Below are positions 1 to 5,193 of a stretch of DNA of 12,726 nt, in pieces. The DNA comes from an uncultured Oscillospiraceae bacterium. GTDB taxonomy: Bacteria; Bacillota_A; Clostridia; Oscillospirales; Acutalibacteraceae. Position numbers and translations under genes: made by a program. Under the pieces are notes generated by a model that was not told the DNA's origin, ran no database searches, and was given only the letters and a program-made list of their open reading frames with translations. Numbering within the stretch: position 1 is the stretch's first letter; the number at the start of each line of letters is the position of its first letter. The stretch spans positions 1-12,726 of the forward strand of contig CAJUNS010000012.1 of NCBI GenBank assembly GCA_910587995.1, given 5' to 3'.

Positions 1-41
1 TGTTTGAACAATTTTTCCCTTTTAACTTTGTCTAACTTTTT

Positions 42-75
42 GGGGCCACTTCATTCGTCCAGGCGGCCCCTTTTT
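42..75 (+). terminator. Likely rho-independent terminator of a gene upstream of the window
   Basis: GGGGCC (42-47) pairs perfectly with GGCCCC (65-70) and is followed by five T residues (71-75). The loop of 17 bases is long and the stem is only 6 bp, so it is a modest terminator. The T tract lies on the + strand side, which suggests it ends a + strand gene lying before base 1. Confidence 0.45.
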
Positions 76-109
76 CATCCAAAACCCGCCAAATTCGCAA
101 AACCTGTTC

Positions 110-138
110 TTGTGTTTTTTTACACTATGTGATATACT
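110..138 (+). promoter_or_regulatory. Extended -10 promoter for the PASTA pseudokinase gene
   Basis: TTGTGT (110-115) and TATACT (133-138) are separated by exactly 17 bases, and TG lies one base before the -10 box (130-131), an extended -10 element. Transcription would start near 145, giving a leader of about 115 bases before the ATG at 261. Confidence 0.65.
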
Positions 139-150
139 GTAAAAGATAAA

Positions 151-247
151 CTGCCGGACAAGGGACCTGCCGGTTTTTGGGGAAGGAAGGTCCGGCAGAT
201 TTTGAGAAAAAGGAGCAAAACGCGCCGGGTTCCCGGCTTCCGGCGCG
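151..247 (+). promoter_or_regulatory. Structured leader with competing stems before the PASTA pseudokinase gene
   Basis: CTGCCGGAC (151-159) is a perfect inverted repeat of GTCCGGCAG (190-198). A second copy, CTGCCGG (167-173), can pair with the same 3' arm (192-198), so two stems exclude each other. Further on, CGCGCCGG (221-228) pairs perfectly with CCGGCGCG (240-247) around an 11-base loop. A Shine-Dalgarno-like AGGAG (211-215) precedes that hairpin, and a second AGGAG (255-259) almost touches the ATG at 261. The hairpin may therefore affect translation start. No known riboswitch class is recognised; the stems are seen, but any function is inferred. Confidence 0.35.
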
Positions 248-260
248 GCGGGACAGGAGA

Positions 261-1868
261 ATGGCAAGCAGACTCTGTATGAATTGTTTTTCCAGCTACC
301 GGGCGGCGGATGGCGGCGTGTGCCCGGTGTGCGGCTGGGACAATACCAGGTCCCAGCCGCCGGGTGCGCTGAAGCTTGAGACGGAGCTGGTTTCCCGGTA
401 TTTGGTTGGCCGCGTTAAGGCGATGGATGGGGAGGGCTTTACCTACAGCGCCCTGGAAATTGCCACCCAGAAGCCGGTCAAGCTGCGGGAGTTTTTCCCC
501 GGGGCCATGGCCCGCCGGGACGAGGGGGGACTGGTGGTCCCCAGCCAGGAGCACATCCGGGTGTTTCAGCAGTATTTGGACAATTTCATCGAGCTGTCCC
601 GGGGAGTCAGCCGCCTGCGGGAGGTAACGGTGGTGGAGTCCGTGCTGGACAGCTTTCAAGAGAACGGCACGGCTTACACCGTCTATGTGGACAACGGCGC
701 GGTCTCTTTGAAGCGCTATGTGGCGGACAACGGCGGGCGGCTCAGCTGGAACGAGACGAGCCGGCTGTTCACCCCGGTGATCACCGCCCTGAGCCTGATG
801 AACGCCCTGGGCGTTTCCCACCTGGGGCTTTCCCCAGATACTCTGCGGGTTACCCGGGATGGCAGCATGGTGATTACCGATTTTCGCATCAACGCGGTGC
901 ACCGGGCCGGGGGCCTTTTGGACCTGGACCTGCACCCAGGCTGCGCGGCCATTGAGCAGTACAGCGCCAAAGCCGCCTGCGGTGAGGTCAGCGATGTATA
1001 CGCCCTGGGGGCCTGCATGCTCTATGCCCTAACCGGGCAGCTGCCCGCCGAGGCCTCAATCCGCCTGCGGGACCAGCGGCTGATGATCTCCCGGGATGTG
1101 CTCAAAGCCCTGCCGCCTTTTGCGGTGACAGCTTTGGCCAATTCTTTGCAGATTAAGCAGGCGGAGCGCACCGGAAGCTTTGAGGCTTTCCGCACGGAGC
1201 TAACGTCCGCTCCCGCTTTGGTAGACGAGGTCGAGGAGACTGACGCGATCCGCAGCCTGCCGGAGGAATCCATGGGGCTGCCCCGGCACCGCCGGAGCCT
1301 GCCGCCGTTTGTGTGGCTCATCGGCTCCTGTGCCATTACGCTGGTGATTCTGCTCATTGTTGCCTCCCGCTGGCTGAACAGCCAGGGCATGTCCTTTTCT
1401 GACCTGACCTGGATCTTTGAAAGCGGCCAGTCCCAGGAGGAACCCATTTCGGTGCCCAACATGCTGGGTCAAAGCTATGAGCGCTGGAAAAACCGGGTAG
1501 AAAGCGGCGAGTTCAACTTCAAGCTGCGGGTTGCCAGTCAGGACTTTAACGACACGGTGGATGAAGGAAACATCATCACCCAGCAGCCGGATGCGGGGAC
1601 GGACATTCTGCCGGGGGAGACCGTTACCATTACGGTGAGTAAAGGCGCCACCACCCGGACTCTGCCGGACTTTACCGGAACCAGCTTTGCGGAGCTGCAA
1701 GGCACATTGGTCCAGAATGGCTTTTCGCCGGTGAAGGAAGAGCAGTTCAGCGATGAGGTGGAGCTGGGCTATGTAATCGGCTATAAGGACCATGAGGCCG
1801 GGGACGCCTTGGAATACGGCACAGCGGTAACGGTTATTGTCAGCGCGGGCCCGGAAGAGCAGGAGTAG
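261..1868 (+). CDS. Zinc-ribbon, kinase-like (pseudokinase), transmembrane, PASTA protein
   Basis: This 535-residue protein has the layout of a bacterial PASTA Ser/Thr kinase. An N-terminal zinc ribbon (C6-x2-C9, C21-x2-C24) is followed by a kinase fold at about 46-315, one membrane helix (about 351-369) and two extracellular PASTA repeats (about 396-461 and 465-530). PASTA repeats are known to bind peptidoglycan or muropeptides. The catalytic residues are altered: the VAIK-type lysine is R76 (VKLR), HRD reads HLG (187-189), the usual Asn is T194, and DFG reads DFR (207-209). The structural motifs IEQY (231-234) and DVYALG (245-250) remain, so a non-catalytic scaffold or sensor is likely. ATG 261 is chosen because the zinc ribbon begins five residues later; the only earlier in-frame start is a TTG at 177 without homologous-looking sequence. 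The ribosome binding site is awkwardly close (AGGAG, one base before the ATG). The gene converges on the anti-sigma operon. Confidence 0.9.
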   Translation: MASRLCMNCFSSYRAADGGVCPVCGWDNTRSQPPGALKLETELVSRYLVGRVKAMDGEGFTYSALEIATQKPVKLREFFPGAMARRDEGGLVVPSQEHIRVFQQYLDNFIELSRGVSRLREVTVVESVLDSFQENGTAYTVYVDNGAVSLKRYVADNGGRLSWNETSRLFTPVITALSLMNALGVSHLGLSPDTLRVTRDGSMVITDFRINAVHRAGGLLDLDLHPGCAAIEQYSAKAACGEVSDVYALGACMLYALTGQLPAEASIRLRDQRLMISRDVLKALPPFAVTALANSLQIKQAERTGSFEAFRTELTSAPALVDEVEETDAIRSLPEESMGLPRHRRSLPPFVWLIGSCAITLVILLIVASRWLNSQGMSFSDLTWIFESGQSQEEPISVPNMLGQSYERWKNRVESGEFNFKLRVASQDFNDTVDEGNIITQQPDAGTDILPGETVTITVSKGATTRTLPDFTGTSFAELQGTLVQNGFSPVKEEQFSDEVELGYVIGYKDHEAGDALEYGTAVTVIVSAGPEEQE

Positions 1869-1908
1869 AACCCGCTTTACCGCATGAAAACATAGACAAA
1901 GATACAAG

Positions 1909-1938
1909 AAAAGGCCCGCGCCTTGGCGCGAGCCTTTT
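1909..1938. terminator. Bidirectional terminator between convergent genes
   Basis: AAAAGGC-C-CGCGCC (from 1909) pairs with GGCGCG-A-GCCTTTT (to 1938): about 13 bp with one C/A mismatch and a tight loop. It is flanked by A residues on the left and T residues on the right, so it can work on both strands. It sits between the + strand stop at 1868 and the - strand stop at 1941. Confidence 0.85.
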
Positions 1939-1940
1939 TC

Positions 1941-2813
1941 TTATCCGTGCTTTTTCCCTTGGTGTTTTCCACCGCCGCCGTGCTGGCCGTGGCCTTGTCC
2001 GTGCTGGGCCGAGCCGCCGTTGTGAGATCCAGCCTCCGCTTTGCTCTCGCAGGAACTTTCCGGCGCTTCCGAAGAGGAATCCACTTCTTCTGACGAGGTT
2101 TCCTTATTATCGCAGGAGGGCTCCGGCGTTTCGGCGGGAGCCTCTTCCTGGTCAGCCGCCTCTTGAATCCATTGGCGGATCTCCCGCATGCTCAGGCCCT
2201 CCACGTCTTCCGGGGCCACCGTGGGATCCAGCTCCCGCAGCTGTAAATAGGCCCGGTACTTGCCGCAGGAGAGCCCAGCGGCGTGGGCCTCGGCGGCGTT
2301 TTCTGAGCCGCCCGCATGGCAGTGGACATTTTGCTGGCCGCTGGTGCAGCCTTCCACTTGGGCAAGCATCTGGCCGCTGCGCTCTTGGTCATCGCACACC
2401 ACCAGCAGAGAGAGCCCCTCGCCCTGGTCTAAATAGGACCGCACCTGTACGTCTGCCAGCAGCCGCTCAAGAGCCTCCGTATAGTTGACGAAGCGCAGTT
2501 CCAAATTTTGTGCCAAAGCCTGCCCCGCCTCATTAAAGCCATCCACAGAGACCACCCGGTCAAAGCGGTTGATGTTCAGCTCTAGGGAGGGGTTGATATC
2601 CACGCTGATGGTGGACACCGGTGTGAAGAAGAGCCAGCCGCCCAGGCTTCCCACAGTCAGCAGCAAGGCGCAGGCGGCCGCCAGGGCCCAGCGCCGGAGG
2701 CTCCGGACCCGCTGGCGGTAAAAGGCCTGCTGGACCAGATAGGCGCTGGTGCGGCGCTTTAGGTCCTCTCCGGCCTGAATATGGTCAAAAGACTGCCTAA
2801 GACGTTCATCCAT
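1941..2813 (-). CDS. RsgI-like membrane anti-sigma factor with a low-complexity His/Gly tail
   Basis: The 290-residue protein has a cytoplasmic N-terminus (1-41), one membrane helix (about 42-64) and an extracellular part beginning STISVDINPSLELNINR (67-83). That segment is the signature of the RsgI periplasmic domain; in characterised RsgI proteins the chain is cut by autoproteolysis at the conserved Asn-Pro, here N74-P75. After the folded part comes an acidic Ser/Glu linker (about 221-262) and a tail of mainly Gly, His, Gln and Lys (263-290), probably disordered and possibly metal-binding. Cysteines at 140, 156, 165, 183, 234 and 255 lie outside the membrane. The start overlaps the end of the sigma gene by 8 bases, with GGGAGG eight bases upstream, which points to translational coupling. 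Its likely role is to hold the upstream sigma factor at the membrane until a signal arrives. RsgI normally pairs with SigI; here the partner is ECF-like. Confidence 0.85.
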   Translation of the reverse strand: MDERLRQSFDHIQAGEDLKRRTSAYLVQQAFYRQRVRSLRRWALAAACALLLTVGSLGGWLFFTPVSTISVDINPSLELNINRFDRVVSVDGFNEAGQALAQNLELRFVNYTEALERLLADVQVRSYLDQGEGLSLLVVCDDQERSGQMLAQVEGCTSGQQNVHCHAGGSENAAEAHAAGLSCGKYRAYLQLRELDPTVAPEDVEGLSMREIRQWIQEAADQEEAPAETPEPSCDNKETSSEEVDSSSEAPESSCESKAEAGSHNGGSAQHGQGHGQHGGGGKHQGKKHG

Positions 2814-3288
2814 CCCTGTCGCCTCCCAGCATTTCCGCCAACTGCTTTTTTGCCCGGGCCAGCAGGGTATAGACTGAGTTCACGTTTTTCCCCAGCATAT
2901 ACCCAATCTCCGGCGCAGTATAGCCTTCATAATAATGTAAGTACACCACATCTCGATACTTGGCGGGCAGAGCCAGCACCGCGTCCAGTACCTCTCGATG
3001 GTCTTCGGGCACGTTTGCGGGCAGGTCGGCCAGCTCGTCCAGGGGCACAGTGCGGGAGCGAAAAAAGCTCCGCAGCAGGTCCCGGCAGGCGTTAACAGTG
3101 ACGCGGATGAACCAGGCTTTCTCATGCTCATCGCTTTCAAACGCAGCAGTGCTGAGGACATATTTCAAAAACACGGTTTGAAAGACGTCCTCAGCATCCG
3201 CACGGTTTTTCAGGTGGATGAGGCAGAGCCGCCAAACCGTATCGGCATATCGCTCCATCGCCTGGTTGGCCTCCTGCTCACCCCGCAT
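2806..3288 (-). CDS. ECF-type RNA polymerase sigma factor
   Basis: A 160-residue sigma-70 family protein with only regions 2 and 4, as in the ECF group. Region 2 covers about 8-75, with the typical DAEDVFQTVFLKY (31-43) and HEKAWFIRVTVNACRDLL (55-72). Region 4 covers about 100-155, with LPAKYRDVVYLHYYEGY (107-123) and the helix-turn-helix up to ARAKKQL. The ATG at 3288 is kept because residues 1-10 continue the helix usual in this family; the alternative is Met11 (3258), which has AGGAGG 11 bases before it. The gene lies six bases after the secreted-protein stop and overlaps the anti-sigma gene by 8 bases. It is probably held by that anti-sigma factor and may transcribe its own operon, though I could not find a clear target promoter. 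Confidence 0.93.
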   Translation of the reverse strand: MRGEQEANQAMERYADTVWRLCLIHLKNRADAEDVFQTVFLKYVLSTAAFESDEHEKAWFIRVTVNACRDLLRSFFRSRTVPLDELADLPANVPEDHREVLDAVLALPAKYRDVVYLHYYEGYTAPEIGYMLGKNVNSVYTLLARAKKQLAEMLGGDRDG

Positions 3289-3294
3289 GAAGTC

Positions 3295-3933
3295 TTACCA
3301 GCGATGATGGCCGCCGCCGTGGTGGCCGCCTCCGTTGCCCCAACCGTTACCGCAGCCGTTTCCATTGCCCCAGCCATTACCGGAACCGTTGCCGCAGTTT
3401 CCGTTGCTCCAATTATCGCAGGCTCCGTCTCCGTCTTCGTCCACAAAGCCCGCGCCGCAGTGGATGTAGCCGCAGTTATCGCACAGGCTGTCTCCGTCCG
3501 CGTCTACAAAGCCGCCCCAGCAGTGGCTCACGCCGCAGCTCCCGCAGGCATGGGCGCCCTCTGCGCCGCAGTGCTCATACCCGCAGTTGTCGCACAGACC
3601 ATCGCCATCCGCATCGGCATAGCCGCCCCAGCAGTGGCCTACGCCGCAGCTGCCGCAGCCGCCGTTGCCTTGGTGGATGCCACAGTGCTCATAGCCGCAG
3701 CGGTCGCACAGGCCGTTGCCGTCCGCGTCCACATACCGGCCCGCGCCGCAGTGGCCCACGCCGCAGCTGCCGCAGGAGCGGTAGCGGTGTTCCACCTTCA
3801 CGCAGGCGGAGCGCAGTCCGGTGGTGATTTGGCTCACCACCCGCCCATGGTGCTGCCGGGACGCCGAAGCGCTGATGGTTCCCATCGACAGCAGCATAAC
3901 CGCCGCCATAACCCACGCAAATACTTTTTTCAT
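3295..3933 (-). CDS. Secreted Cys-rich protein with Asp-rich, calcium-loop-like repeats
   Basis: The 212-residue protein starts with a signal peptide (1-24, MKKVFAWVMAAVMLL then SASA), so it is exported. Three repeats follow at about 54-84, 93-122 and 130-159, each CGSCGVxHC, then DADG(D/N)xLCD, then a CGYxHCG end. A fourth repeat is partial (162-180, VDEDGDGACD). The DxDxDGxxCD core resembles thrombospondin type 3 or EF-hand-like calcium loops, while the Cys/His clusters could form disulfides or bind zinc. The C-terminus (181-212) is Gly/Asn/Trp-rich and ends HHGGGHHRW. The ATG at 3933 has GGAGG eight bases upstream. It is first in an operon with the sigma and anti-sigma genes, which suggests it is a target or signal partner of that system. 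No family with known function is recognised. Confidence 0.8.
   Translation of the reverse strand: MKKVFAWVMAAVMLLSMGTISASASRQHHGRVVSQITTGLRSACVKVEHRYRSCGSCGVGHCGAGRYVDADGNGLCDRCGYEHCGIHQGNGGCGSCGVGHCWGGYADADGDGLCDNCGYEHCGAEGAHACGSCGVSHCWGGFVDADGDSLCDNCGYIHCGAGFVDEDGDGACDNWSNGNCGNGSGNGWGNGNGCGNGWGNGGGHHGGGHHRW
3394..3774 (-). repeat. Coding repeats inside the secreted protein gene
   Basis: About three and a half units with periods of 37-39 codons, encoding the CGSCGVxHC and DADGDGLCDNCGYEHC modules. Units 2 and 3 are most alike (both CWGG-F/Y after the first cluster; unit 1 has CGAG). The repeats are in frame and show protein-level variation, so they are duplicated coding modules rather than a CRISPR or satellite. 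Confidence 0.8.
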
Positions 3934-4235
3934 GACTCATTCCTCCAAATAATGTGTTTGAACCCGAAACTCCAGGGGAGAGGGCCTATCATGGGGACTG
4001 TCAAGCGCAGGGCTGAGGGAATCTGCGCCGGACCGCCCCTTTTAAGGCGCCTCCCGCTGTTGGATCAAGTTCTCTGCCTTACCGGCTTCATAAACAATAC
4101 GATTGAGCCGGGGGAATCCATTCACCAATTTGAAAAAAAATTTAAAAAAGTTTTTTCCAGCCGCCTAACACCGGCAGTCTATATTACTATATCGGCAAAA
4201 TTCTGGGAAAAATAAGGGCTTTCCAGCCAGACCTT
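3934..4235. other. Gap upstream of the sigma operon: hairpins and A/T tracts, no gene seen
   Basis: Reading on the minus strand, this is the leader and promoter region of the sigma operon and the 3' side of the methyltransferase gene. Nested inverted repeats are seen: CCGGCT (4082-4087) with AGCCGG (4106-4111), enclosing CAATACGATTG (4095-4105), itself a palindrome. GCGCC (4025-4029) pairs with GGCGC (4046-4050). An A/T-rich stretch (4132-4157) could bend DNA or act as an UP element. A short GGCT/AGCC stem (4217-4228) with a T-rich minus-strand tail is at best a weak terminator for the methyltransferase. No convincing sigma-A promoter or textbook ECF promoter was found, though TTGATC with a 17-base spacer to TTAAAA is a poor minus-strand candidate. 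Confidence 0.4.
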
Positions 4236-4976
4236 TTACGCTTCCGGTTCCTTCTGAGCCGCCAGAAGGAGCATCATGGGGCGGCGCAGCTCGTCCTTCA
4301 TGCCGGGCAGGTCCAGCATGTCCTGGGGCGGCTGAGGCTCCACCAGGGCCCGCAGGCGGAAGCCGTTTTGCAGCAGAGCCTCCACATATTGGGTGACGGT
4401 GCGGTGGTATTTGATCACGTTCTCCCCCAAAAAGACCGCCTCCCGCTTTCCAGAAGAAAAATAATGGTCCACAGGGAAATGGAGGATCTCTCCCTCAGGC
4501 CCATAGACCCAGTCTTGGGGGCCCTGGGCAGTAAAGACCGGGTGTTCTACCGAGAAAACAAAGTCCCCGCCAGGAGCCAGCCAGCGGCGGATGTTCCGGA
4601 CCAAAGAGGGGAAATCCTCTATATAATGAAAAGCCAGGGAGCTGATAACCGCTTGAAAGCTTGCGGCGGGAAACTCCAGGTCCTCCATAGGGGCGCGGCG
4701 GTAGGCGATGCCAGGGGCGGCGTTGATTTCTTGCGCCCGGTCCAGCATTTTCTGAGAAAGGTCCACGCCCAGCACCTGGGCCGCGCCCTTTTCTTGGGCG
4801 TATTTGCAGTGCCAGCCATAGCCGCAGCCCAGGTCCAGAACGGATTTTCCCTGGAAATCGGGGAACAGGGCGCGGAAAGCCTGCCATTCCCCGGCCCCGG
4901 CCAAGCCTTGCTGGGAGCGGGCCATCCCGGCATATTTTTGGAAGAACGTGGGGTCATCGTATTTGTTTTCTTTCAT
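4236..4976 (-). CDS. Class I SAM-dependent methyltransferase
   Basis: A 246-residue, probably cytoplasmic enzyme of the Rossmann-fold methyltransferase superfamily (UbiE/BioC-like, Methyltransf_11 type). Motif I is VLDLGCGYG (46-54), the acidic residue after beta-2 is in GVDLS (70-74), APMEDL (95-100) matches the adenine-binding region, and LAPGG (133-137) is the post-motif loop. The substrate cannot be read from the sequence. The start at 4976 is chosen over an ATG at 5033 because GGAGG lies seven bases before it, and because the upstream codon falls inside the -35 box of the gene's own promoter. The gene is monocistronic, between the sigma operon and the phosphorelay operon, with no sign of shared regulation with either. 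Confidence 0.9.
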   Translation of the reverse strand: MKENKYDDPTFFQKYAGMARSQQGLAGAGEWQAFRALFPDFQGKSVLDLGCGYGWHCKYAQEKGAAQVLGVDLSQKMLDRAQEINAAPGIAYRRAPMEDLEFPAASFQAVISSLAFHYIEDFPSLVRNIRRWLAPGGDFVFSVEHPVFTAQGPQDWVYGPEGEILHFPVDHYFSSGKREAVFLGENVIKYHRTVTQYVEALLQNGFRLRALVEPQPPQDMLDLPGMKDELRRPMMLLLAAQKEPEA

Positions 4977-5004
4977 AACAGTACCTCCGGAGATGTTTTT
5001 ATAG

Positions 5005-5033
5005 AGTATACCATAGAGGGGAGGGATTGACAA
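5005..5033 (-). promoter_or_regulatory. Extended -10 promoter for the methyltransferase gene
   Basis: On the minus strand TTGTCA (5033-5028) and TATACT (5010-5005) are 17 bases apart, with TG one base before the -10 box. Transcription would begin near 4998, leaving a leader of about 22 bases with the GGAGG site. It uses the same extended -10 design as the promoter at 110-138. Confidence 0.75.
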
Positions 5034-5130
5034 GAATTGGAAATTCGCTCTTACTCCAGCCAGCCCTTTGCAGCGGAAGTTTTATTAGAAGAATGCCAGT
5101 CCTATGCCAGCCTGGGAAAAAGACTGGCTC

Positions 5131-5173
5131 CCCAAAAAGAAGAAGCGGCACATCCTTCTGGAATGTACCGCTT
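5131..5173 (-). terminator. Strong rho-independent terminator of the phosphorelay operon
   Basis: On the minus strand AAGCGGTACAT (5173-5163) pairs with ATGTGCCGCTT (5153-5143), 11 bp with one G-U pair and room for two more pairs inside, followed by CTTCTTTTT. It lies about 21 bases after the stop codon at 5194 and ends the three-gene operon. Confidence 0.9.
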
Positions 5174-5193
5174 GGTTGCCATTTCTGCCGGCG

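Noticed and set aside
120..935. A 271-codon open frame on the - strand
   Set aside because: Antisense to the PASTA pseudokinase gene, without domain signature; an artefact of high G+C codon use.
3394..3774. Regularly spaced repeats suggesting a CRISPR array
   Set aside because: The repeats are in frame, diverge at synonymous and conservative positions, and encode Cys/Asp modules; there are no unique spacers or cas genes.
2998..4215. A 405-codon open frame on the + strand, rich in Ala and Val
   Set aside because: It lies antisense to the repeat-rich secreted gene and the sigma gene. Its Ala/Val repetition comes from reading GCC/GCA-rich repeats backwards, and there is no ribosome binding site.
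4236..5033. Longer 265-residue form of the methyltransferase
   Set aside because: Its start codon falls within the -35 box of the gene's promoter and lacks a ribosome binding site; the ATG at 4976 has GGAGG at ideal distance.
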